From Betaproteobacteria bacterium (GTDB lineage Bacteria; Pseudomonadota; Gammaproteobacteria; Burkholderiales; Burkholderiaceae_C): 35,183 nucleotides of DNA. Every line of letters starts with the position of its first letter. Within the stretch, counting starts at the first letter, position 1. Made by a program: the position numbers and the translations under genes. This document shows positions 25,639 through 34,463 of the stretch, in pieces. Under the pieces are notes generated by a model, which did not search any database, was not told where the DNA came from, and saw only the letters and a program-made list of their open reading frames with translations. Location: contig JAHECB010000013.1 in the NCBI GenBank assembly GCA_024641925.1, forward strand, positions 1 through 35,183, given 5' to 3'.

Positions 25639-28299
25639 TTACTTGACGACCTGCACCGTGACCGTCGACGACAGTTGCTTCTGCACACCCTGGTGGATGA
25701 AGTTGGCATACAGCGTCAGCGGGACAGCATCACCCTGCGGGATGTTGTTGTCGATGTCGGCTTTCCTGAACTGCGCCACCAGCACCCGGCCATTTGAAGT
25801 GGCATTGGACGACGACGACGGAATCAGCGTCTCCGACAACGGCGTCTTGAGCACGACGCCGCCGTCGAGCTGGTAGCCCGTTGGAACCTGGAAGTGCGCC
25901 GTGACGACACCATAAACATCCGTGAAGATGCCGCTGGGCGATCCCAGGTCCAGGCGCTGGGGCGTGAAGCGCAATGCACCCGGCACGTCCTGCGGCGACA
26001 GCACCACCTCGATCTTGCCCGTGGGCCGCGGATCGGTGCAGTCGTTGAAGAAGTACTCACCCGCACGGTCGAAGGTGTACTCGAAGCTCTGACCCGGATT
26101 CAGCTTGGCATTGAACTTGCCTTCAAAGAACTGCGTTGCGCAATGCAGTTTCTGGTTGGGGAAGTTCGGGAACGTCGCCGCACCCGGGTTCAGGAACTTC
26201 ACTTTTGTGCCGACCGGCACACGAAGGTGCGCCGGGCTCATGGCGGACTGAGACGTGGAGTCGGGCGACGAGGCGATGTCCGCCGTTCTTGACGTTCGGG
26301 CCAGGTACACGGTGTTGCCCACGGTGCTGCCGTCGACGGGGCCGCCGCTGACCGGGCGGCGAATCGTCAATGGTGCCGTGGCAGGCCCTTCACTGCTGCC
26401 GGATGCCGTCTTGTAGGTACCGCCCAGCTTGAACGCCCACAACGAGTCGCCCTGGGTCACCGATCCGCCGTAGGGGTTGGTGCTCCCGGCGGCAAAGATG
26501 GCCACGTACTGTTCGCCATCGATGGTGTAGGTGATCGGACCGGCAGCGATGCCCGAGCCGGTCTGGAAGCGCCAGAGCTCCTCGCCAGAGCGCCCGTTGA
26601 GCGCGAGGAAGTTGCCATCGATCTGGCCCACGAACACCAGGTCGCTGCCTGTTGTCAGCGGGCTCTGCCCGTGCGACATGTCCAGTCCGATATGGTTGGT
26701 CCAGCGCACGGTGTTGGTGGTGGCGTCTACCGCCAGGATGCCGCCGGTCTGGTACTGGCCATAGGCCCGCTGACCGTTGGCGCCGGCGCTGCGCCAGTGC
26801 GCAACCGGGTTGGTGCCGTAGGGCACGTAGATCAATCCCAGGCTGTGGTTGAAGGCGTAGCTGGACCAGTCGGGGCCGCCGTTCTGGCTGGTTGTCGAAA
26901 GCACCGGCAGGTCCCACTGCGGGTCGTACATGCAGCCCTTGCGGTGCGTTGCGCCATAGGCCGGCGGATAGGTCACGAAGGCCTTGTCCGCGTCGAGGTA
27001 GTTGGGCTCGGTGTAGACGAGGTTACCCGCTGCGTCCGGCTGGTAGCCGTTGTAGTTGGGCACCGCACGCCAGGGGTCGCCCGGAATGTTGTTGGGGCCC
27101 AGCGCCTGCCAGACCAGACAATCCGGCAGCATCCGGGTGGGGAAGGGCTGCGTCGCCGGATTGTTCTGCCGCGAGTCCTGCGCCATGGGCTTTTCTGCGA
27201 TGGGCAGCAAAGCCTTGCCGGTTTTGCGGTCAAGCACAAAAAGGTGGCCTGACTTGCTGCCGTAGTAGATCGCCTGACGCACCTTGTCGTTGATGCGGAC
27301 GTCGGCCAGCAGCGGCGGGTGCACGTTGTCCATGTCCCAGACGTCGTGGCGGATCGACTGGTAGTGCCACTTGTAGGCACCGGTCTTCATGTCCAGTGCC
27401 ACCACCGAGTTGGCAAACAGGTTGTCTCCAGGGCGCAGTTCACCGTCTTGCGAGGAACGGCAGCTGCGCGCGTTGCCGTAGGTGACATAGGCCATGCCCA
27501 GGACGGGATCGATGGAACCGTGGATCCACGGCGTGGCGCCGCCGAGGGGCGCGCAGTAGGTGCCGTTGGGCTGCGGCGGGCCCCAGCTGTCGCCGGCATT
27601 GTGCGTGACGCCGTTGACATCGGTGAACGATTCGCCGGGGTTGGGGCCGCCGAAAAACGACCAGACGTAGGCGCCGTCGCTCGAGCGCACCGCGAACGCG
27701 GCGCCGCGGTTGCCGTCGTTGGTGTTCACGTACACCATGCCGTCGTGGTAGACGGTGGCGACCTTGGCAATGCGACCCAGCGACTCACCATTGGGGCCCT
27801 TCGGCTGCGAGACCCAAACTTCCTCGCCCGTATCCTTGTTCAAGGCGACGATGCGGTCGCCGCTGGCCAGGGTGTAGACCTTGCCGTCGCCCACCGACAC
27901 GCCACGGCGTGTGCCGCTGGTGCCATAAGCCTGCGGCTGCCACTTCCACTTGGTGGCGCCCGTGCGTCCGTCGACCGCGATCACACCGCCGATGGGCGTG
28001 TCCAGATAGATCACGCCGTCCACCACGATCGGGGTGGTTTGCTGGCCGGTGTCGTTGGTGGCCGGCGCCGCGGCCGATACATGTGACCGCCATACCGGGC
28101 CGAGCCGGCGGATGTTGGTGGGCGTGATCTGGGCCAGCGACGACGAACGCTGGTTGCCGAGATTGCCGCCGTGTGTGGGCATGTCTTGGCCGGTCGGCGT
28201 GCAGCACGACGACAGGCCTGCCACGTCACCCATGGACAGCGCAGGAACGGTGATGGCACCGGCGGCGACAAGCGCCGACGTGATGTGTCTGAGCTTCAT
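25639..28299 (-). CDS. Exported PQQ-dependent dehydrogenase-like beta-propeller with C-terminal cupredoxin-like domain
   Basis: HGGNLGNQRSSSLAQITPTNIRRLGPVWR; repeated GxVIAVDGRTGATKWKW/LALNGRSGEELWRF blades; C-terminal VPVGTKVKFLN...PGQSFEYTFDRAGEYFFNDCTDPRPTGKIEV. Confidence 0.8.
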   Translation of the reverse strand: MKLRHITSALVAAGAITVPALSMGDVAGLSSCCTPTGQDMPTHGGNLGNQRSSSLAQITPTNIRRLGPVWRSHVSAAAPATNDTGQQTTPIVVDGVIYLDTPIGGVIAVDGRTGATKWKWQPQAYGTSGTRRGVSVGDGKVYTLASGDRIVALNKDTGEEVWVSQPKGPNGESLGRIAKVATVYHDGMVYVNTNDGNRGAAFAVRSSDGAYVWSFFGGPNPGESFTDVNGVTHNAGDSWGPPQPNGTYCAPLGGATPWIHGSIDPVLGMAYVTYGNARSCRSSQDGELRPGDNLFANSVVALDMKTGAYKWHYQSIRHDVWDMDNVHPPLLADVRINDKVRQAIYYGSKSGHLFVLDRKTGKALLPIAEKPMAQDSRQNNPATQPFPTRMLPDCLVWQALGPNNIPGDPWRAVPNYNGYQPDAAGNLVYTEPNYLDADKAFVTYPPAYGATHRKGCMYDPQWDLPVLSTTSQNGGPDWSSYAFNHSLGLIYVPYGTNPVAHWRSAGANGQRAYGQYQTGGILAVDATTNTVRWTNHIGLDMSHGQSPLTTGSDLVFVGQIDGNFLALNGRSGEELWRFQTGSGIAAGPITYTIDGEQYVAIFAAGSTNPYGGSVTQGDSLWAFKLGGTYKTASGSSEGPATAPLTIRRPVSGGPVDGSTVGNTVYLARTSRTADIASSPDSTSQSAMSPAHLRVPVGTKVKFLNPGAATFPNFPNQKLHCATQFFEGKFNAKLNPGQSFEYTFDRAGEYFFNDCTDPRPTGKIEVVLSPQDVPGALRFTPQRLDLGSPSGIFTDVYGVVTAHFQVPTGYQLDGGVVLKTPLSETLIPSSSSNATSNGRVLVAQFRKADIDNNIPQGDAVPLTLYANFIHQGVQKQLSSTVTVQVVK

Positions 28300-28559
28300 T
28301 GATGGTCTCCAATGGTCAAGTCAGTGCCTGGCCGAGAACCGGACCCAGGCAGAAGCCTGCGTGCGCAGGCGTTTGGACAAACGTTCAGGTGCGCTTGTCA
28401 AAGGCGCCGCCTGTCCCTGGCTGCGCAGGGCCATGACCAAGCCTTGGCCATCACCGGGTGCACAGGTGAAAGACGTGAATGGAACGGTGTTCTGGCAGCG
28501 CTCGTGATGCCTTGCGCCAACAACCGCGGCGGGTCAGCCGCCGCGGCCGATCGCTCAAC

Positions 28560-29567
28560 TCAGCGACAGAAGGGCAGATTGCCCATCGCCGACAGGATGC
28601 CGTTGACGATCATGCTCTTGAACTGCGCCTGGCCCGGGAAGTTCGAGCCGTCGGTGAAGGCGGCGCCGTCGTGGCCCATGGTGGTGACCCAGGAGCGACC
28701 CCCGTCGTAGTACTGGCACCAGGTGACCGGATGGAAGTCGCCATGCCCCGGGTGTGTCGTGCGGCGGGTCGCCAACGAGTTTTCGTCGACGTTGATCAAG
28801 TACTTGACCCGTGTGGGGAACGGCTCCAGGTTGTACCACTCGTCCTTGAAGGCCCAGCGTGCCGGCAAAGCGGCGGTGGAGGAGTCCTTCGACACAACCA
28901 CGGCCGTGCCATCCTGGTTCGCGCCGTGGTCGTAGTAGTTGGCGTTGCCCAGCAGGCCCTCGTACCAAGGCCAGTTGTATTCGGTGCCGAAGGCGTTGTG
29001 GATGCCCACAAAGCCGCCGCCGGCGCGAATGTACTGCCGCAGGTTGACCTTGCCCGCGTCGAGGTAAGCACTTGTGCGCGTGTTGACCGCCGCGTTCGCG
29101 TCGACGGCGGTGCCGTGTTTCCACAGCGTGTCGCGGCTGGTACTGGCGAAGATCACCGCTTTGTACTTGTTCAGACTGCTCAGGCGCGAAACGTCTTCGG
29201 TCCAGTCGACCGCAACGCCCTGTTCGCCCATCCACTGGATGATGGCGTTCTGGACGATGTGTTGGGGCGTCAGCAGGGGGTTCATTCCGCCGCCCAAGCT
29301 GGGGCCGAGATTGGCGTGACGCGGCCCAGCGGTGCGGGTGTACAGCAGCACCTTGTTCTCCCGGTTCTGCACCCAGGGGTGGTAGCACCGCGGGTCTGTG
29401 CCGCGGCACACGTTGTAAACGGGGTCGAAGTTGTCGTTTGCACCGGGCGTTGCGTGCACGCCCGTTGGCGTGGCCTCGGTGGGCTCGGCCGGTGCGGCCA
29501 TGGCGGACGTTCCGCACAGGGCCGTTGCCACGGCGGCCAGTGCCGTCTTCAGGGTGATGGGATTCAT
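28560..29567 (-). CDS. Exported ThuA-domain protein
   Basis: Signal peptide MNPITLKTALAAVATALCGTSAMAAP; VLLYTRTAGPRHAN..., LRQYIRAGGGFVGIHNAFGTEYNWPWYEGLLG, TMGHDGAAFTD; RBS GAGGAG. Confidence 0.8.
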   Translation of the reverse strand: MNPITLKTALAAVATALCGTSAMAAPAEPTEATPTGVHATPGANDNFDPVYNVCRGTDPRCYHPWVQNRENKVLLYTRTAGPRHANLGPSLGGGMNPLLTPQHIVQNAIIQWMGEQGVAVDWTEDVSRLSSLNKYKAVIFASTSRDTLWKHGTAVDANAAVNTRTSAYLDAGKVNLRQYIRAGGGFVGIHNAFGTEYNWPWYEGLLGNANYYDHGANQDGTAVVVSKDSSTAALPARWAFKDEWYNLEPFPTRVKYLINVDENSLATRRTTHPGHGDFHPVTWCQYYDGGRSWVTTMGHDGAAFTDGSNFPGQAQFKSMIVNGILSAMGNLPFCR

Positions 29568-29681
29568 GTCATTGCTCCTCATTGAACATCTGGGTTGGGT
29601 GGGTGGGAACCAGGGCCGAGCGACCTTTCTGCCGGCCCGCCCGACCTGGAGGTCCGGGTGTTGGCTGGTGTGTTTGCCGCA

Positions 29682-29698
29682 GTTCTGTCTAGTAGAAC
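29682..29698. promoter_or_regulatory. Inverted repeat GTTCT-N7-AGAAC, candidate operator
   Basis: Lies just downstream (minus strand) of the candidate promoter at 29721-29748. Confidence 0.35.
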
Positions 29699-29720
29699 AC
29701 TGTTATGTTTTAGTGGTTTA

Positions 29721-29748
29721 AGTATAGGGAGCCCCACCGTGATGTCAA
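29721..29748 (-). promoter_or_regulatory. Sigma70-like promoter for the ThuA/PQQ genes
   Basis: Minus strand reads TTGACA (29748-29743), 16-bp spacer, TATACT (29726-29721). Confidence 0.6.
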
Positions 29749-30447
29749 TTACAGAAAGCTGAGGGAAAGCCCGCAAAGGGCCGCACCATCGGTGCTCGGG
29801 AAAAAAGAGGTCGAGCAGCGCTGGGGGCGGTCGACACTGGCCCAATTGCCCTCGTATTGCGATGGCTCGGCAAACACCACTGGCTGCTGTCCGGCCGCGC
29901 TGCCGCATTGGCAGAGAGCCGTTCCGACTCCCGTCTCGACTCTGGGGACGACTGTCATTACTAGTCGGCTTACGCGCGGCTGTGCGCTCCTGTCGACGAT
30001 CGACTGACGCTGCTGTTCAGGACCTGAAAACCGACCTTCCAGCGACCACAAGATGCCGCGGCGCCTGGCCTACCCGTTGGCTGACCGATGCAGAGGGGCA
30101 CGCCGCTTCAAACCGGCTACGCTCCCAAGTCATCAAGCTCGCTGATGAGTTGCCCAACTTTCAGCAGCACTCCACAGCCACAGCCATTGCGGACGGGATG
30201 TTTCTGAGTCGCGCAGATTTTGGGCTGATGCGCGATATCACGCTCATGCGCAGCGAACGTCGCGTGGCGTTCTTGGCGTTGCGCTCCAAACGGCGCTTGC
30301 CGCCGAACTCGGCGTCAGCGCGGCGGATTGTCGGCGCCGCAAGCCGAGGGTGTGATGTGATGGCGGCGCGCCAATCGTTTTGCAGCTACACGCAAGATGC
30401 CCTGTTAAACGGGCGACCGGCCCGATGTCGATGTATTGCATCGCCGG

Positions 30448-30960
30448 CTATCCCAGCAGTTGAGCCACCAGGTGCATCGGCACAAATAGCCGGCCAGGCT
30501 GGGCCTGCAGAGTGAGGAAGCCATGGTGCCGATAAAAGGCGACAGCGCTTTCGTCGTTGGCGTCGACAACCACCGCCATCGCAGCAACTTGGCCGGTATG
30601 GTCCAGGCTGCGTTGCAGGGCGTCCAGAAGCAGATGTTCCCCAAGTCCCTGGCCCTTGGTGGAGTGATCAACGGCCATCCGGCCGAGCAGCACCACGGGA
30701 AGCTGCGGATATCGAGGCAGCTTGCGAGTCAGATTTTCCGGCAGGTCGGAAAGCGTGAGCACCGAGGCCGCCAGTATGCAGTAGCCTAAAACTCGGACGT
30801 CAGGCGGCCGGATGACAACGAGCGGCGCGGCGACTCGCTTGTCCGCGTCTTGCCGCGCCTGCTGCTTCAGGTAGCGGTTGAGTGAATCTGCACCGCAGTC
30901 GAAGGCCGTTCGGTCGTGTTGTCGGCTCAGGGCTTCGACCGTGATGCCGGTCAAGGCCAC
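30448..30960 (-). CDS. GNAT acetyltransferase toxin, TacT-like
   Basis: FDCGADSLNRYLKQQARQDADKRVAAPLVV..., VVLLGRMAVDHSTKGQGLGEHLLLDAL, AVAFYRHHGF; GTG start. Confidence 0.9.
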   Translation of the reverse strand: MALTGITVEALSRQHDRTAFDCGADSLNRYLKQQARQDADKRVAAPLVVIRPPDVRVLGYCILAASVLTLSDLPENLTRKLPRYPQLPVVLLGRMAVDHSTKGQGLGEHLLLDALQRSLDHTGQVAAMAVVVDANDESAVAFYRHHGFLTLQAQPGRLFVPMHLVAQLLG

Positions 30961-30978
30961 GGGTCATGAGCCTGACCG

Positions 30979-31269
30979 TTAGCCGGCCTTTTGGCGATAG
31001 GCCTTGGCCGCACGCTTGAGGCGCGCGTTCGGCTCCGGTGGCTTCAGCAAAGCTTGAACAAAAGCCAACTGTTCTTTGCGCGACAGGCGGATCGATTCAT
31101 TTTCGGCAATCAGCCGGCGCGCTGCGTCTTGCGCGCTGGCGACGACAAATTCACTCATCGTGCGCCCGGAAAGCGCCGCCGCTTGCTGAAAGAGACTCTT
31201 CTGCGCCGCAGACACGCGGGCTTCAAGGCGGGCGTCACGGGCGTTGTCTGGGGTGTCTTGATTGGCCAT
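30979..31269 (-). CDS. DUF1778/TacA-family antitoxin
   Basis: RLEARVSAAQKSLFQQAAALSGRTMSEFVVASAQDAARRLIAENESIRLSRKEQLAFVQALLKPPEPN; RBS GAGGAAACC. Confidence 0.9.
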   Translation of the reverse strand: MANQDTPDNARDARLEARVSAAQKSLFQQAAALSGRTMSEFVVASAQDAARRLIAENESIRLSRKEQLAFVQALLKPPEPNARLKRAAKAYRQKAG

Positions 31270-31385
31270 GGTTTCCTCGCTGTCGAAAATGCACGTCAGA
31301 TGTCCGTTCATAGCAAATGGGAGACAAACCCGTCCGCGATGGGGTTTGCGAAGCACCAGGTCAAGGGCGGGCAACGCTCGGCGTA

Positions 31386-31430
31386 GCGAACTCTTGACGT
31401 GGCGCGAAGCGTCAACACGCTCAAGTTCGC
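31386..31430. repeat. Nested inverted repeat
   Basis: Outer arms GCGAACT (31386-31392)/AGTTCGC (31424-31430), inner arms TTGACG (31394-31399)/CGTCAA (31410-31415). Confidence 0.5.
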
Positions 31431-31502
31431 GTGCAGGCGGCTGCTGCAGTGGATTGCCCCCGAGCCCGTCCGGCGGCGAGGCCTTGCGTTTGCAGCCTGC
31501 CG

Positions 31503-32009
31503 CTACCGGTTGATGTCCGGGCCGCGGATGGGCTCCGGCGTCAACTGTTGAGCGATCCACCCGCGGTCCAAGCTCAAGCGGGGCAGTTCAGTCTCCCGCT
31601 GCGCAACACTCATGCGAGGCACCGCCTGCGCAGCCTCAGTCTGCATCTCGAAGTCGACAATTCGCTTGCTGTGCTCACGATCGGTCGAGTCCGGCGATGC
31701 AGCCAACGCCTTGGTGATCTCGGCCCAGGTCTTCATCGCGCCCGAGCGCGTGGCCTGTGACAACGCCTCGGCTTCGATGCCCCAATCGCGCAACTTCTCG
31801 GCAAAGGTTTCGCGCCATTGGTGCAGGTCTTTCTTGTGCGGGTTCAGGCGCTTGCCGTCGCGCCCCTCCACGCGCACGCTGACGTGAACGTGCGGATTGG
31901 CCTGGCGCGTGTGCAGCACCATCCCATGGCGGTGATTCGCCAACTCCGCTTTGGCAAATTCGTGCACCGCCTACTGCAGCACGCGGGAATCGGTGTCGGC
32001 TGGCATGGA
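31503..32009 (-). pseudogene. Relaxase/mobilization nuclease fragment with in-frame amber stop
   Basis: SMPADTDSRVLQ*AVHEFAKAELANHRHGMVLHTRQANPHVHVSVRVEGRDGKRLNPHKKDLHQWRETFAEKLRDWGIEAEA; PHVHV matches relaxase motif III. Confidence 0.75.
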
Positions 32010-32325
32010 CGCATGATGTGGACCCACAGCAGCCGGCGACTGCTTTCTGAGTGAACGACCGGTCCAATCTGAGGCTGGAACTTCGACATTGCCGCGGCGC
32101 AAGTTCGAGTTGGGAACAGCCGTCGTTCGCGGAGGCTGGCCGAGAGTATCGTTAGATTTGCAGCAGCCGAGTGGCTTCGAGGGATGGTCGGAGGCCCCGG
32201 GCCGGTCGGCTCCAGGCGGCATGGCGATGCGGGAAGGCGAGGCCAAGCGCCGCTCAGGCGCCCATCTCTGATCTCCAGCCCTGGCGATGGCGTACCCTCC
32301 TTGCGGGAGGTTGGTCCAAAGGCTC

Positions 32326-33015
32326 ATGAACGTTAGAACCAAACTGGCTGTCAGTGCTCTGATGCTGGCGTCGCTTGCTGGCGCGTATGGGCTGCTGCAT
32401 GAGACAGGGGCGATGGCGACGATGCTGGACACCAGCGCGCTGCACGCACGTGTAGTCCGGATGGGGCCCTGGGGACCCGCCGCGATCATCGCGCTCATGG
32501 TGCTGGCGATCCTGATCAGCCCGATCCCGAGCGCACCGATCGCGCTGGCGGCGGGCGCAGCCTACGGTCACGGATGGGGCGCACTTTACGTGCTGCTGGG
32601 GGCGGGCCTCGGGGCCATGGCGGCGTTCGGCGTCGCCCGATTCGTCGGCCATGAAACCGTGCAGCGTTGGTTCGGCGGCCGCCTTTCAGTCGGTTTGGTC
32701 GGATCCCAGAATATGCTGATGGGGGTCGTATTCGTGAGCCGACTGCTGCCGTTTCTCTCCTTCGACATCGTCAGCTACGCCGCCGGACTCACGGTGCTGT
32801 CGTTCTGGCGCTTTGCCATCGCAACGCTGGCAGGCATCGCTCCAACGAGCTTCCTGCTTGCTCACTTCGGTAGCGAGATGGGGACCGGTGAGACCAACCG
32901 CATCCTGTTCGCGGTGCTGGCGCTGGGCGGCCTGGGCTTGATACCGATCGCGACCAAGCTCTATCGAGTTTGGCGTACCAAGCGACAGGCTGCCGCGGCC
33001 ACGGAATCCGAATGA
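32326..33015 (+). CDS. TVP38/TMEM64 (VTT/DedA-like) membrane protein
   Basis: LISPIPSAPIALAAGAAYGHGWGALYVLLGAGLGAMAAFGVARFVG, FVSRLLPFLSFDIVSYAAGLTVLSFWRFAIATLAGIAPTSF. Confidence 0.88.
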   Translation: MNVRTKLAVSALMLASLAGAYGLLHETGAMATMLDTSALHARVVRMGPWGPAAIIALMVLAILISPIPSAPIALAAGAAYGHGWGALYVLLGAGLGAMAAFGVARFVGHETVQRWFGGRLSVGLVGSQNMLMGVVFVSRLLPFLSFDIVSYAAGLTVLSFWRFAIATLAGIAPTSFLLAHFGSEMGTGETNRILFAVLALGGLGLIPIATKLYRVWRTKRQAAAATESE

Positions 33016-33310
33016 CCGGCCCTTGCATCGCGGCACTGGTGCCGCCTGCCGTCCCTTGGTGGCCCCCATCGCGTTTCGACCGCCGCAGCCTGGCCGTCAG
33101 CGTACGCCTGCATTTCCTCCCTCAGCGTCTTGAGTTGCCTGTGATCGTGGGTGCACCCGACCCACATCATCCGTCGTGTGTGTTGGCGCCGCCCGAGAAC
33201 CGAGCCACCGGGGGTGCGGCCTCAAATTTGGATCGGCGCCGAAACCAGGGAGCGATGCGGCCGGTGTCGCGTCCGGCCCAGGATGTCGGGGTCACTGTTC
33301 GAAAGCCTGT

Positions 33311-33331
33311 CAGTGCCCACAGAGGGCACTG
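33311..33331. promoter_or_regulatory. 8-bp perfect hairpin CAGTGCCC-ACAGA-GGGCACTG
   Basis: Upstream of the DUF411 gene; no T-run follows. Confidence 0.45.
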
Positions 33332-33354
33332 AAATGTCTACATCCACTACATTT
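33332..33354. promoter_or_regulatory. Inverted repeat AAATGT-N11-ACATTT, candidate operator
   Basis: Perfect 6-bp arms immediately after the hairpin and 24 bp before the DUF411 ATG. Confidence 0.4.
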
Positions 33355-33378
33355 GAAAGCAGACAAGGAGAACGCACC

Positions 33379-33861
33379 ATGCATGCGAAGCACACCCGCC
33401 GTCGGGCCCTCATGACAACGCTGGCTTCGCTGGCCACTTTGGGAATGTCCTGGTCAGCGTCGGCGCGCAAGGCGTCCGACGCCCCGCTGGTTGAGGTCTG
33501 GAAGAGCCCGACCTGCGGCTGCTGCAAGGACTGGGTGACCCACCTGGAAGCCAACGGCTTTCGAGTCGTGGTCCACGACACCGGTAACACCGCGGTGCGA
33601 ACCCGACTGGGCATCGACCTGAAGTACGCCAGCTGCCACACGGCCCAAGTCGGCGGCTACGCCATCGAAGGCCATGTTCCAGCGACCGACATCAAACGCT
33701 TGCTGAAGCAGGCGCCCGTCGCCACCGGCTTGGCGGTGCCGGGCATGCCAGTGGGCTCGCCCGGCATGGACGGTGCCGCCTATGCCGGGCGCCGCGATCC
33801 CTATGACGTGCTGCTGATTGCCAAGGACGGCAGCGCCACTGTGTTCCAACCCCACCGTTGA
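33379..33861 (+). CDS. DUF411-family (copper-associated) periplasmic protein
   Basis: VEVWKSPTCGCCKDWVTHLEANGFRVVVHDT..., LKYASCHTAQVGGYAIEGHVPATDIKRLL, GMPVGSPGMD; RBS AAGGAG. Confidence 0.92.
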   Translation: MHAKHTRRRALMTTLASLATLGMSWSASARKASDAPLVEVWKSPTCGCCKDWVTHLEANGFRVVVHDTGNTAVRTRLGIDLKYASCHTAQVGGYAIEGHVPATDIKRLLKQAPVATGLAVPGMPVGSPGMDGAAYAGRRDPYDVLLIAKDGSATVFQPHR

Positions 33862-34241
33862 AGGAAGAAACCAGGAAGACGATCAAGACCCTGTTCATCG
33901 CCATCGCGTTTGCCGCCCTTGGGGTCGCCCTTGTGGCCGCCGTGATGCCGGCCCTGGCGCAGACCACGATGGACCATAGCAAGATGGCTGACATGAAGAT
34001 GGCCGACACCGCAGCCGTCGGCATGAGCGACGGCGAAGTGCGCAAGATCGACAAGGCGCAGAGCAAGCTCACGTTGAAGCACGGCAAGATCAAGAGCCTG
34101 AACATGCCGGTTATGACCATGGTCTTTACCGCAAAGGACAAGGCCATGCTCGACGGCGTCAAGGTCGGCGACAAGGTCAGATTCCAGGCGACCAACGAAG
34201 GTGGCAAGCTGGTCGTCGTCGAACTGGCGCCAGCGATATGA
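33858..34241 (+). CDS. CusF-like periplasmic copper-binding protein
   Basis: GEVRKIDKAQSKLTLKHGKIKSLNMPVMTMVFTAKDKAMLDGVKVGDKVRFQA is typical of CusF/CopK-like metal-binding repeats; TTG start overlaps the upstream stop. Confidence 0.88.
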   Translation: MKEETRKTIKTLFIAIAFAALGVALVAAVMPALAQTTMDHSKMADMKMADTAAVGMSDGEVRKIDKAQSKLTLKHGKIKSLNMPVMTMVFTAKDKAMLDGVKVGDKVRFQATNEGGKLVVVELAPAI

Positions 34242-34313
34242 GAGCCCGAGCGCAGGCTTCGAGAGCCGACAAAGAACGGCGCTGCACGCCAATTGAGGAC
34301 CGGGGCAGCAGCC

Positions 34314-34463
34314 ATGGTGAAGCGCAGTGTTCTGTCGCGACTGCTGCTCGCTTTGGGTCTTTGCATGGGCAGCGCCGGTGCGGCGTTGGCCCACACAAAC
34401 CTGGTGGCATCGGTACCCAGCGACGGTCAGGCCGTCACTGGGGCGACGAGACTGCGCTGGTGA
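34314..34463 (+). pseudogene. copC: CopC-type copper-resistance protein, truncated by an IS630 fragment
   Basis: MVKRSVLSRLLLALGLCMGSAGAALAHTNLVASVPSDGQAV then IS-derived TGATRLRW*; IS identity starts at 34435. Confidence 0.7.

Noticed and set aside
29579-30051. Overlapping minus-strand ORFs of 100-109 aa
   Set aside because: Low-quality composition, overlap the ThuA promoter region, no motif recognised.
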